Shown here: piece by piece, positions 33,748 through 41,818 of the stretch
Layout of the letters: the number at the start of each line of letters is the position of its first letter
How positions within the stretch are numbered: the stretch's first letter is position 1
Source of the DNA: Eubacteriales bacterium
Lineage (GTDB): Bacteria > Bacillota > Clostridia > Lachnospirales > Lachnospiraceae
DNA length: 54,107 nucleotides
Reading direction: 5' to 3'
Assembly: GCA_030537135.1 (NCBI GenBank)
Contig: JAUNOP010000002.1
Location: 74,507 to 128,613 of the forward strand
Notes under the pieces: generated by a model
Told to the model about the DNA's origin: nothing
What the model saw: the letters and a program-made list of their open reading frames with translations, nothing else
Database searches by the model: none
Position numbers and translations under genes: made by a program

Positions 33748-34671
33748 CAAAATATAGAGCCACACGGTCAGAGTAAAGGAGCTGAAGAAGGTAGTGAGCG
33801 CAATGACGCACGAGGAAAGATGCCCTTCATAGCCCATGTTCTTTGCCATAATAAAACAGGTGACCGTTGTGGCAGAGCCGAGCATAACGAGAATTGCGAT
33901 CAGCTGATCGTTTCGATAACCAAAGAATACGGCAAGAGGCAGAAACAGGGCTACAAAGCCCACGAGCTTCAGAAAGGCGCAGAGAATTCCGGTCTTTAGC
34001 TGAGAAGCGCCTTCCTTAAAGGAAAAGGAGCCGCCCATGGCCATCAGCCCCAGAGGGGTAGTCAAAACGCCGAGGTTATGTACGGTTTTTTGAAGAATCA
34101 CCGGCTGCGAAAGAGAAAAAAGAGACCACAGCATTCCTATGAGAATTCCCAGAATAATGGGATTTGTGGCAATTCCCTTCAGCGTTTTCTGGATCAGCTT
34201 TTTGTCGAGCCTTCCTCTTCCAGGGCAGAACAGGGAGAGTACTGTGACTGCGCATACATTATACAGAGGAACACTGGCAATAATCATCATAGGCGCCATC
34301 CCTGCATTTCCATAGATATTTTGGATAAAGGCGATTCCCAGAATGGCGGCGCTGCTTCTGTAGGAGGCCTGTATAAATTCTCCCTGAACAGAGCGGTCCT
34401 TTAAAAGCCAGGAGATGCCAAGAGAAATAAGAATACAAAGGACAGTAACACAGAAGCAGAAAAGAACAAAGCCCCCGTCCCAGGAATGGACAAAATCTGT
34501 TCCTGCAATGTCTTCAAAGAGAAGGGCAGGGAGCGTCACTTTAAACACAAATTTGTTCATGCGGTCAAGAAAGGCGTCGTCAAAAAAGCCTTTTCTTCGG
34601 AAAAGGTAGCCCAAAACCATGGTAAAGAAAATAGGCATGGTTGCGTTCAGACTAAACATAAGATTTTCCAT
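33727..34671 (-). CDS. AEC family transporter (auxin efflux carrier-like)
   Basis: 314 residues from the ATG at 34671 (MENLMFSLNATMPIFFTMVLG), which has GGAG 7 bases upstream; the ATG two codons earlier touches that site. About ten hydrophobic segments in two halves with the typical FFTMVLGYLFRRKGFFDDAFLDRMNKFVFKV start and the central NPIILGILIGMLW. Members export or import organic acids such as malate, malonate or lactate across the membrane. Substrate unknown. It stands alone between convergent and divergent genes. Confidence 0.87.
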   Translation of the reverse strand: MENLMFSLNATMPIFFTMVLGYLFRRKGFFDDAFLDRMNKFVFKVTLPALLFEDIAGTDFVHSWDGGFVLFCFCVTVLCILISLGISWLLKDRSVQGEFIQASYRSSAAILGIAFIQNIYGNAGMAPMMIIASVPLYNVCAVTVLSLFCPGRGRLDKKLIQKTLKGIATNPIILGILIGMLWSLFSLSQPVILQKTVHNLGVLTTPLGLMAMGGSFSFKEGASQLKTGILCAFLKLVGFVALFLPLAVFFGYRNDQLIAILVMLGSATTVTCFIMAKNMGYEGHLSSCVIALTTFFSSFTLTVWLYILKSLGFI

Positions 34672-34833
34672 AATCATTCTCCTCTCAAACAGCTATTCTT
34701 GTATAAGTATAGCTTCTTTTTCTAAAATGTAAATAGGAAATGGAAATACCCGGAACAAAATCAAAGAAAACAGTTCCTCAGAGGCGGAAAGTGTGGTATG
34801 ATAAAAAAAGTGCAAGGCAAAGGGGGAGAGAAC

Positions 34834-35889
34834 GTGCAGTATGGAAAAATCCGCATAGAGGGCGGACAACTGATTTTTAAAAAACATATGATAGACAACA
34901 GCCTTCCCTGCTGCGACATTGTATGGGCCTATCGCAGAAAGGAATACAAACAGGAGGAAGGAACAGACAATTACAGTGTGAGAACCTCTTTGGTAGCGGT
35001 TACCAGGAGAAAGAAAAAGTACAAGTTTGATATGACAGAGAGGGAGGCCATCGCCTGTCTGGAACAGATTCAGAAGGAAAGCCCCATGGCAACGGTTGGG
35101 TTTCCCACGGGCTCCAGGATTCCCCTTGTGAGTCTTCCAAATACCAGAGATCTCTCTGCGCTCGGTACTGTAGACGGCAGACATATTCTTCCGGGAAGAT
35201 TAATCCGGAGCGGAGAACTCTACCATGTATCAAAGGACGACCAGAAAATACTCCTTGAAGAATACCATTTGCGCACAGTAGTGGATTTTCGGACAGAGGC
35301 AGAGAGAAAGGAGAAGCCAGATACCTTTATGAAGGGCGTCCGCTACATAAAAAACCCGATTCTGGATGAGGATTCTATAGGAATCACGCATGAAAAGTCT
35401 GTTTTGGATCTTGTACTGGAATTTCCGGGAGATGCAGAGATTTTTATGGAAAAGCAATACAGGAATCTGGTTTTTGATGAGATCTGCACCAGACAATATG
35501 CCAAGTTTTTTGACATTGTACTCAATCATGAGGAAGGAGCTATTTTGTGGCATTGCTCGGCAGGAAAGGACAGGGTAGGAGTGGCAACCGCTCTTCTTTT
35601 GAGCGCGCTGGGAGTGCCAAGAGCTGCTATTATGGCGGATTTTATGCGGAGCAACAAATATTTTCAGGATGAAGCAGAATACATGGTACGCTACATTGGC
35701 CTTGGCAGAGAATTGACAGAGGAAATGGAGAAAAACCTTTGGATGATGTTCCAGGTAAAGGAAAGATGGCTCCTCACAGTATTTGAGGAAATTGAGAGGG
35801 AATATGGTACGGTGGAGCAGTATCTGAGGAAGAGAATGTACCTGACGGTAAAGGCAATAGAAGAACTTAAGCAAAAGTACCTTATATAA
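34834..35889 (+). CDS. Tyrosine-protein phosphatase with extra N-terminal domain
   Basis: 351 residues from GTG at 34834, with GGAG 5 bases before; an ATG at 34798 is possible but has a poor ribosome site. Residues about 90-350 form the LipA/Y_phosphatase3 type: NTRDLSALG, GRLIRSGEL, VDFRTEAER, and the active site HCSAGKDRVG with Cys241 and Arg247. Residues 1-85 (GKIRIEGGQLIFKKHM, SLVAVTRRKKKYKFDM) look like a small beta-rich, perhaps PH-like domain not usual for the family. No signal peptide. The target is unknown. Confidence 0.85.
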   Translation: MQYGKIRIEGGQLIFKKHMIDNSLPCCDIVWAYRRKEYKQEEGTDNYSVRTSLVAVTRRKKKYKFDMTEREAIACLEQIQKESPMATVGFPTGSRIPLVSLPNTRDLSALGTVDGRHILPGRLIRSGELYHVSKDDQKILLEEYHLRTVVDFRTEAERKEKPDTFMKGVRYIKNPILDEDSIGITHEKSVLDLVLEFPGDAEIFMEKQYRNLVFDEICTRQYAKFFDIVLNHEEGAILWHCSAGKDRVGVATALLLSALGVPRAAIMADFMRSNKYFQDEAEYMVRYIGLGRELTEEMEKNLWMMFQVKERWLLTVFEEIEREYGTVEQYLRKRMYLTVKAIEELKQKYLI

Positions 35890-35894
35890 TAAGA

Positions 35895-35934
35895 AGCAGG
35901 CAGGGCAGGAAGAGAGCTGTTCTGTCTGTTTTTG
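35895..35934 (+). terminator. Imperfect terminator after the phosphatase gene
   Basis: GCAGGCAGGGCAG can fold back on CTGTTCTGTCTG with a few mismatches and GU pairs; TTTTT follows. Confidence 0.55.
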
Positions 35935-35974
35935 GCTTGAAAAAAATTCTCAAAATCTGTCTTTTATGAAGAAA

Positions 35975-36003
35975 TAAAATACTTTATAAAAAGATAAAAT
36001 AAC
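35975..36003. promoter_or_regulatory. Tandem TAAAATAA boxes before the GH51 gene
   Basis: TAAAATACT (35975-35983) and TAAAATAAC (35995-36003) are exactly 20 bp apart. The proximal one ends 2 bp before the -35. The sugar importer promoter at 41596-41624 has the same spacing and distance. Confidence 0.7.
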
Positions 36004-36005
36004 AG

Positions 36006-36033
36006 TTGATATTTTTTTATTTTCCGTTATAAT
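36006..36033 (+). promoter_or_regulatory. Promoter of the first GH51 gene
   Basis: TTGATA (36006-36011), 16 bases, TATAAT (36028-36033). Confidence 0.8.
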
Positions 36034-36071
36034 GGGCTATGAACATGTTTTTTGAGAAAAGGAGAAATAGT

Positions 36072-37574
36072 ATGGCAAAATTAGTCATTAATCCAGACAA
36101 AAAGCTAAGTAAAATTAATAAAGAAATTTATGGGCACTTTTCCGAGCATCTGGGAAGGTGTATTTATGAAGGAATTTATGTGGGAGAGGATTCGCCGATT
36201 CCGAATAAAAAGGGAATGCGTACAGATGTTGTAGAGGCGCTGAAAAAAATCAAGGTTCCTGTACTGCGCTGGCCGGGCGGCTGCTTTGCAGACGAATATC
36301 ACTGGATGGACGGAGTGGGACCAAAGGAAGGCCGCAAGAAGATGATTAACACAAACTGGGGCGGTGTTGTGGAAGACAACAGCTTTGGAACGCATGAATT
36401 CTTTGAGCTGTGCGAGCAGCTTGGATGCGAGGCCTATATCAATGGAAACCTTGGAAGCGGAACCGTTCAGGAAATGTCTGAGTGGGTAGAATACATGACC
36501 TTTGACGGGATTTCTCCTATGGCAGACTGGCGAGCAAAGAATGGTCATGAAAAGCCCTGGAAGGTGAAGTTCTTTGGTGTGGGTAATGAGAACTGGGGAT
36601 GCGGCGGCAACATGAATCCTGACTACTATGCGAACGAATACCGCAGATATCAGACCTATGTAAGAAATTATAATGAGGATGAGCCGATTTATAAAATCTG
36701 CTGCGGCCCGAATGTAGATGATTATGAGTGGACAGAGGGAGTTTTAAAGACTTGCTTCAGCCATTGTGAGGAGAAGTATCATGGATTTATGGATGGTCTC
36801 TCTTTGCATTATTATGTGCATCCAGAAGGCTGGGATATCAAAGGAAGCGCCACAGACTTTGACGAGAAGACATGGTATAAGACGCTCTTTAAGGCACTGT
36901 ATATGGAAGAACTGATTGTGCGCCATGGAAATCTCATGGATCAGTATGACCCAGACAAGAAGCTTGGAATGATAGTGGATGAGTGGGGAACCTGGTACAC
37001 GGTAGAGCCTGGAACAAATCCAGGATTTTTGTACCAGCAGAATACCATAAGGGACGCTCTGGTTGCCGGTGTGACACTAAATATTTTCAATAAGCACAGC
37101 GACCGGGTAAAGATGGCAAACCTTGCACAGATTGTGAATGTACTGCAGGCTGTGATTCTCACAGAGGGAGCAGACATGATTCTTACTCCTACCTATCATG
37201 TGTTTGATATGTATAAGGCTCATCAGGATGCAATGCTTCTTGACAGCTTTGTGGAGAGCCATGAAATCGGCGCAGACGATGAGTATTGTGTTCCAAACCT
37301 CAGTGAATCGGTATCCATGGATGCAGAGGGAGCGATTCATTTGACCTTGGCGAATTTGTCGGCCACAGAGAGCTACCCGATTGAGTCAATTATCTTTGAC
37401 TTTAAGGTAAAAGAGGCTGTCGGAGAAATCGTAACAGGAGAGATGCACGACAAAAACACCTTTGAGAATCCAGAGTGTGTAAAGGTTCAGAAATTTACAG
37501 ATGTAACAGTTACAGATGAGGGAGTGAATTTCACAATTCCTGCCTGCTCTGTTCTTCATCTGACAATCCGATAA
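36072..37574 (+). CDS. abfA: Alpha-N-arabinofuranosidase (GH51), first copy
   Basis: 500 residues from the ATG at 36072 (GGAG 7 bases before). No signal peptide, so it is cytoplasmic. The GH51 TIM barrel is clear: [37 protein letters not shown], acid/base Glu173 in GVGNENWG, and nucleophile Glu304 in [12 protein letters not shown]-terminal beta domain follows. It removes terminal L-arabinofuranose from imported arabino-oligosaccharides. It opens the arabinan locus, with a DUF6171 gene directly behind. The second GH51 at 45249 belongs to a clearly different subgroup, so the two likely split different linkages. Confidence 0.93.
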   Translation: MAKLVINPDKKLSKINKEIYGHFSEHLGRCIYEGIYVGEDSPIPNKKGMRTDVVEALKKIKVPVLRWPGGCFADEYHWMDGVGPKEGRKKMINTNWGGVVEDNSFGTHEFFELCEQLGCEAYINGNLGSGTVQEMSEWVEYMTFDGISPMADWRAKNGHEKPWKVKFFGVGNENWGCGGNMNPDYYANEYRRYQTYVRNYNEDEPIYKICCGPNVDDYEWTEGVLKTCFSHCEEKYHGFMDGLSLHYYVHPEGWDIKGSATDFDEKTWYKTLFKALYMEELIVRHGNLMDQYDPDKKLGMIVDEWGTWYTVEPGTNPGFLYQQNTIRDALVAGVTLNIFNKHSDRVKMANLAQIVNVLQAVILTEGADMILTPTYHVFDMYKAHQDAMLLDSFVESHEIGADDEYCVPNLSESVSMDAEGAIHLTLANLSATESYPIESIIFDFKVKEAVGEIVTGEMHDKNTFENPECVKVQKFTDVTVTDEGVNFTIPACSVLHLTIR

Positions 37575-37602
37575 ACATAAGGGGCTGTGCCGGAAGAAAG
37601 CT

Positions 37603-37863
37603 ATGAGTGAACACCTGCGAGTGTGCAGAAAGTGTCTTCTCAGAGAAGAGACACAAGAAGCATATTTTAAAAAACTGGATGTGTATATTGCAAATTTAAA
37701 TGAGGATGACAGGGTGGAACAGAAGGAGTATGAGTCTCGCCTTGCTGCATGTGCATCCTGCCCGCGCCTTGTGAAGGGTATGTGCCGTGTGTGCGGCTGC
37801 TTTGTGGAGCTGAGAGCAGCGCTGAGAGTGCAGAAATGCCCGGATATTCCCAGAAGATGGTAG
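37603..37863 (+). CDS. DUF6171 family cysteine-rich protein
   Basis: 86 residues with eight or more cysteines in pairs: VCRKCLLRE, CASCPRL, and MCRVCGCFVEL, plus a late QKC. This looks like a small zinc-ribbon-type or metal-binding protein, which I assign to DUF6171, an uncharacterised Lachnospiraceae family. It begins 28 bases after the GH51 stop and is likely co-transcribed. The ribosome site (GGAAG) is weak. Its link to arabinose use is only positional. Confidence 0.75.
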   Translation: MSEHLRVCRKCLLREETQEAYFKKLDVYIANLNEDDRVEQKEYESRLAACASCPRLVKGMCRVCGCFVELRAALRVQKCPDIPRRW

Positions 37864-38000
37864 AAAAGGCATCCTTAGAGCAGCATCCAAAGAGGCATAC
37901 AGAAGCAGAGAAAACATATGCTGCCCTCTCTGCTTCTGGTATGCGCCTAATAGGAAAAATCTGCTTTTCCTTAAGAGACTGTCTTGACAAAGCTGTTTGT

Positions 38001-38924
38001 TTAGCTGATGGAACTGTAATCTACCCGAACCTTTATGTCCTGATTGTAGTTTCCGAAATTTTTCCCAAACAGGGAGATTCCGCCTACATTTTTGGAAGGC
38101 TCCAGAACCTGAAAGCGAAAACAGAGACTGTCCTGCGAAGTGAGAAAAAGCTGTTTGGTTGAAACATTGGAGATCTTCAGTCCATCAATAAAGGTTCCCT
38201 TTCTGTTGAGAACCAGCATTTTCAGCAGGCCGTATTGATTCCAGTTGGGAAACCACCAGTCAGGAGTGAACATCCCGTGAATATCCCCGAAATCGCCGGG
38301 ACTGGTCCAGGTTCCAAGCTTATTGCCGTTGAGAAAAAATGTAATGTCTGAGGGCCAGTCAGAATTAACGCCTGGGGCTTCGCTTCCGATTTCAAAGGCA
38401 AAGGTAATCTGATCGATTTTCCGTCCGGGCGGAAGCATATTGGGAATGAGATACTCAATATAACCCTTACCGAACCACAGAATCTGCGCATCCACATGGC
38501 TGGGATGGGCAAAATATCGTGGGTCATCCACTTCTCCGATAAGCCGCTTTGGCGTGGATAGGCCGCAGGTAGGAAATACGGAAAAATTGGAATAATTACC
38601 GATTGGAATATCAATGGAATAGCTGTCCTGAGAGTCCTCATTTGTTTCGGATGCAACATCTACCAGGATTTTGTCCACATTCACGCGGCATACCTTCTGA
38701 TTGCCGTGACCGGAATGCTCGTTGAGAATTGCAACAATGCCGCTTTCTTCCAGCTTTTTTATGTGACTGGTCAGGGCGCCGTTTGTAATGCCAAGACAGG
38801 AAGCCAGTTCATTCATATTCATTTCTTTTTTTTCCAGCAAAAGCTGTATGACTTTAATGCGAAGTTCAGATCCCAGTGCTTTGAAAACAGGAATGGCCTC
38901 ATCAAGATTTTTGATATAGAGCAT
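38001..38924 (-). CDS. ArsR-like HTH regulator with large C-terminal domain, paralogue 1
   Basis: 307 residues from the ATG at 38924 (MLYIKNLDEAIPVFKALGSE), matching the start of its paralogue; the ATG three codons earlier abuts the GGGGG site. Residues about 12-75 are a winged-helix HTH: ELRIKVIQLLLEKKEMNMNELASCLGITNGALTSHIKKLEESG. Residues 105-305 form a separate, probably beta-sandwich domain with strong blocks shared with the second regulator: IPIGNYSNFSVFPTCGL, DDPRYFAHPSHVDAQILWF, FEIGSEAPG, WPSDITFFLNG, SPGDFGD and NQYGLLK. I do not know this domain; a ligand (sugar) sensor is inferred from the gene context. It is divergent from GH43. Confidence 0.8.
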   Translation of the reverse strand: MLYIKNLDEAIPVFKALGSELRIKVIQLLLEKKEMNMNELASCLGITNGALTSHIKKLEESGIVAILNEHSGHGNQKVCRVNVDKILVDVASETNEDSQDSYSIDIPIGNYSNFSVFPTCGLSTPKRLIGEVDDPRYFAHPSHVDAQILWFGKGYIEYLIPNMLPPGRKIDQITFAFEIGSEAPGVNSDWPSDITFFLNGNKLGTWTSPGDFGDIHGMFTPDWWFPNWNQYGLLKMLVLNRKGTFIDGLKISNVSTKQLFLTSQDSLCFRFQVLEPSKNVGGISLFGKNFGNYNQDIKVRVDYSSIS

Positions 38925-39034
38925 AGAAAACATCCCCCTTCATGCAATGGACGGCAATACAAATAAACTGTCTCATTGTGATTTACTTAATCAAATCAAT
39001 GCTACAGTGTATCAGAGGCCGCTTCAGTGCTTTC

Positions 39035-39063
39035 ATTATATACAATTCTGAGCCATTTCGCAA
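39035..39063 (-). promoter_or_regulatory. Promoter of regulator 1
   Basis: On the minus strand TTGCGA (39063-39058), 17 bases, TATAAT (39040-39035). Confidence 0.7.
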
Positions 39064-39089
39064 CTGAAAAATATAAAATCTCATAAAAA

Positions 39090-39205
39090 ACAAAATTATT
39101 TTAGATTTTTATTCACAAAGAAAATCATAAAATTCATAAGTTTTTCTTGCATCTTTATAGGAAATGCTTTATAATTTAATATATACAAAATTATTTTAGA
39201 TTTTT
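39090..39205. repeat. Pair of 21-bp direct repeats in the GH43 promoter
   Basis: Positions 39090-39110 and 39185-39205 are identical over 21 bases (ACAAAATTATTTTAG followed by ATTTTT). They start 95 bp apart, about nine helical turns. One lies upstream of the -35, the other just after the predicted start of transcription. The reverse complement contains CTAAAATAAT, also present in the importer promoter. Confidence 0.8.
39147..39175 (+). promoter_or_regulatory. Promoter of the GH43 gene
   Basis: TTGCAT (39147-39152), 17 bases, TATAAT (39170-39175). Confidence 0.8.
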
Positions 39206-39228
39206 GTAAAAATAAGAGAGGTATCAGG

Positions 39229-40191
39229 ATGAGTAGAGAAACAGAATTGAAGTACAATGAACCATGGATTCTGCAGCGCGCAGATCCCTATGTGTATAAG
39301 CACATTGACGGGACTTATTATTTCACAGCATCCATCCCTGCTTATGATGGAATCGTAATCCGTCATTCCAGCACGCTGGCTGGTCTTCCGGATGCTGAAG
39401 AGGTGGAAGTGTGGCATAAGCATGAAAAGGGAATCATGAGCAAGCATATATGGGCTCCGGAGATTCACTACCTGGATGGAAGGTGGTATATCTATTATTC
39501 AGGCGGAGACATTGATGATGAATGGGAAATCCGCCCTTATGTTCTGGAGTGCCAGGGGCAGGATCCGATGAAGGATCCCTGGGTGGAGAGAGGCAAAATG
39601 GTCAGAGCAGAGGGAGATGTATTTTCCTTTGAGGCCTTTTCTCTGGATGCGACTGTTTTTGAAAATAAAGGAAAGCATTATTATGTATGGGCAGAGAAGG
39701 TGAGTGTATATCCTCAGATATCCAATCTGTATATTGCCGAAATGGAGAATCCATGCAAGCTGAAAACTGTTCAGGTAATGCTGACAACGCCGGACTATGA
39801 CTGGGAGAGAGTTGGCTTCTGGGTAGATGAAGGTCCGGCAGTGATTAAGCATAATGGGAAGATTTATCTGACCTTCTCTGCGTCAGAGACCGGCGTCCAT
39901 TATTGCATGGGTATGCTGACAGCAGATGAGGATGCAGATCTTCTGGATCCCAAGTCCTGGGACAAGGATCGTTATCCGGTTCTTAAGACGGATGCGTCCA
40001 GGGGCATTTATGGTCCAGGGCATAATTGCTTTACACAGGATGAGGATGGCAATCCTCTGATGGTATATCATGCCAGAACAGAGGAGAAGATAGAAGGGAA
40101 TCCTCTTTACAATCCGAACCGCCATGCTATGCTCATGAAGATTCGTTTTGATGAGAAGACGGGAAGACCGATTTTCTCTTATGATGAATAA
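39229..40191 (+). CDS. GH43 family arabinosidase
   Basis: 320 residues; five-bladed beta-propeller hydrolase. The three acidic catalytic residues are visible: Asp in LQRADPYVYKHIDGTYYFTAS (near residue 18), Asp in AFSLDATVFENKGKHYYVWAE, and Glu in FWVDEGPAVIKHNGK. HIWAPEIHYLDGRWYIYYSGG is a standard blade motif. No signal peptide, so it acts on imported oligosaccharides. It likely removes arabinose from arabinan or arabinoxylan oligomers; the subfamily cannot be fixed by eye. It is a single gene divergent from regulator 1 and ends at a long hairpin. Confidence 0.9.
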   Translation: MSRETELKYNEPWILQRADPYVYKHIDGTYYFTASIPAYDGIVIRHSSTLAGLPDAEEVEVWHKHEKGIMSKHIWAPEIHYLDGRWYIYYSGGDIDDEWEIRPYVLECQGQDPMKDPWVERGKMVRAEGDVFSFEAFSLDATVFENKGKHYYVWAEKVSVYPQISNLYIAEMENPCKLKTVQVMLTTPDYDWERVGFWVDEGPAVIKHNGKIYLTFSASETGVHYCMGMLTADEDADLLDPKSWDKDRYPVLKTDASRGIYGPGHNCFTQDEDGNPLMVYHARTEEKIEGNPLYNPNRHAMLMKIRFDEKTGRPIFSYDE

Positions 40192-40240
40192 GACCAGAAT
40201 AAATTTGTAAGTCAGATTCCATTTGTGGGTTTTTACATCA

Positions 40241-40326
40241 GGCTCCTGCATTTTCGGAAAAAAGCACAGGGCTGTCTGCCGGAATGAGGACAGCTCTGGC
40301 GCTGTGCCGAAAAGCAGGAGCCTTTT
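40241..40326 (+). terminator. Long imperfect hairpin/terminator after GH43
   Basis: GGCTCCTGC (40241-40249) pairs with GCAGGAGCC (40314-40322); inside, TTTTCGG/CCGAAAA, GCACAG/CTGTGC and GCTGTC/GACAGC continue the stem. TTTT follows. It is much longer than an ordinary terminator. Confidence 0.75.
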
Positions 40327-40416
40327 GCGCACAATAAAACCATCATGCATCTGGCGCGTACAGACTTTTAACGTATCAAGCAAGTAGCGAAAGCGAATTG
40401 CGAATTTCCGCTTGAC
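40327..40416. repeat. REP-like repeat, copy D, with flanking composite sequence
   Basis: AACGTATCAAGCAAG (40370-40384) is followed by TAGCGAAAGCGAATTGCGAA and TTTCCGCTTGAC. The preceding TTTTGCGC...ATAAAACC...TCATGC resembles the sequence after the ilvC and DUF3783 terminators. Confidence 0.7.
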
Positions 40417-40473
40417 TAGTCAGGTACAGCGAGCAGACAAAATGTGTGGGCTCTAGTCTGTCCGGCTGCTTTG

Positions 40474-41430
40474 TCAGACAAGAGGAGGGTGTACAGGAAG
40501 CATGCTATCCAGCTTTTCCTTGGAATCATAGTGAATAGAAAGCAGGATGTGCTGATCATGGTTTCCAAAACCCCGTCCATACAAGGTAAGTCCCCGCGGA
40601 TTATCGGAGTTTGGGAAGACAGTCATTCTAAAGCGCAGAATGGACTGGTCTGTGAGTGCAAAATCCTGAATGGTCATTGGGGAAAGCTGAACACTGTCTA
40701 TCCAGGTTCCGTTCTCGTCAATCGTGATTTTCTTTAGCAGACCATATTGATTGATAAAGGAATACCACCATTTGGGATTGAGCTCTCCAGGCTTGTCCCC
40801 GAAGTCTCCGGGGCTGACCCATTTGCCCAAAGGAATTCCATTCAGGAAAAAGGAAATGTCAGAGGGCCATTGGTTATTGTATTTGGGCGCCTCTGAGGAA
40901 ATCTCAAAGGACAGGGAGAGCTTGGTGATTCTGCTCTGCCTGGGAATCAGGTTTGGAAGAATATATTCTACATATCCTGTGGTGAACCACAAAATTCCTG
41001 CCTGATAACGATTGGGATGCGCAAAATAGCGCGGCTCGTCCAATCTGCCAAGAAAGGAGGTGGAGGCGGCAAGCCCACAGGTGGGAGTTACGGAGAAATC
41101 ACTGTAATTGCCAATAGGGATTTCTGCCTGATACACAGGCACTGTGTTGCTCCGAACATCAAAATCAATATAAATCTGATCCAGAGAGGTGTAGCACAGC
41201 TTTTGAAGACCGTGCGAGGCAGGGATATCGTGAAAGGTGATGAGCCCACATTCCTTCAGCTTATTAATGTGGGGACTTAAGGTACTCATCGGAATATTTA
41301 AGATATCAGATATTTGCTTTACATTCAGTCCGGGAGTAGAGGATAAAAGCTTAATAATATCCACTCTCACCTCTGAACTCAAAGCCTGAAAAACAGGCAG
41401 ATTAGCATTCAGAGACTTAATATATATCAT
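40474..41430 (-). CDS. ArsR-like HTH regulator with large C-terminal domain, paralogue 2
   Basis: 318 residues. HTH at about 10-75: LSSEVRVDIIKLLSSTPGLNVKQISDILNIPMSTLSPHINKLKECG. Residues 100-305 repeat the domain of paralogue 1: IPIGNYSDFSVTPTCGL, DEPRYFAHPNRYQAGILWF, FEISSEAPK, WPSDISFFLNG, WVSPGDFGDKPGELNPKWW and NQYGLLK. Aromatic residues in these blocks would suit a sugar-binding face, which is inference. GGAGG lies before the ATG. It is divergent from the sugar importer genes and is their likely regulator. The known family is only ArsR-like for the HTH; I cannot name the sensor domain. Confidence 0.82.
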   Translation of the reverse strand: MIYIKSLNANLPVFQALSSEVRVDIIKLLSSTPGLNVKQISDILNIPMSTLSPHINKLKECGLITFHDIPASHGLQKLCYTSLDQIYIDFDVRSNTVPVYQAEIPIGNYSDFSVTPTCGLAASTSFLGRLDEPRYFAHPNRYQAGILWFTTGYVEYILPNLIPRQSRITKLSLSFEISSEAPKYNNQWPSDISFFLNGIPLGKWVSPGDFGDKPGELNPKWWYSFINQYGLLKKITIDENGTWIDSVQLSPMTIQDFALTDQSILRFRMTVFPNSDNPRGLTLYGRGFGNHDQHILLSIHYDSKEKLDSMLPVHPPLV

Positions 41431-41503
41431 GAAAATGCCTCCTTTTCTGTCGGGTATAGGTAAAGAATTTTGTTTTTGATTTTCACGAAATAGTATAATT
41501 TAC

Positions 41504-41531
41504 ATTATAGTAAAATGTACGAAAAAGTCAA
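41504..41531 (-). promoter_or_regulatory. Promoter of regulator 2
   Basis: On the minus strand TTGACT (41531-41526), 16 bases, TATAAT (41509-41504). Confidence 0.75.
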
Positions 41532-41595
41532 TAAAAAAGCTACTTTACAGGACATTTTGACGATGGGAAAAACAGGAATTTATTTTAATAAACAC

Positions 41596-41624
41596 TAAAA
41601 TAATAAAAAAAAGTTTAAAATAAT
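41596..41624. promoter_or_regulatory. Tandem TAAAATAAT boxes before the sugar importer
   Basis: TAAAATAAT at 41596-41604 and 41616-41624, exactly 20 bp apart; the second ends 2 bp before the -35. This is the same geometry as 35975-36003. Confidence 0.72.
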
Positions 41625-41626
41625 TC

Positions 41627-41655
41627 TTGACAAAATCGAAATAGGATTGTACAAT
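41627..41655 (+). promoter_or_regulatory. Promoter of the sugar importer operon
   Basis: TTGACA (41627-41632), 17 bases, TACAAT (41650-41655). Transcription should start near 41662, giving a leader of about 155 bases. Confidence 0.82.
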
Positions 41656-41660
41656 ATCAA

Positions 41661-41674
41661 CATAACCGGTAACA
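41661..41674. promoter_or_regulatory. Candidate cre site (CcpA)
   Basis: CATAACCGGTAACA fits 12 of 14 positions of the cre consensus TGWAANCGNTNWCA and covers the expected transcription start, the usual place for glucose repression. Confidence 0.5.
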
Positions 41675-41818
41675 AAAAAAGAAAAAAATATGCAATTTGC
41701 TAAAAATAATGGGGGAATCTCAAAAAAGCGTTTGTGACTTTAGCAAAAAGAGATTTTTTTTGAAAAACCGGAAAGAAAGCGGTGCGTAGGCACGATATAA
41801 AAAAAGGAGGAAGCATTT

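Noticed and set aside
37749-38162. 137-residue frame spanning the DUF6171 gene end and regulator 1
   Set aside because: Overlaps two better-supported genes in other frames.
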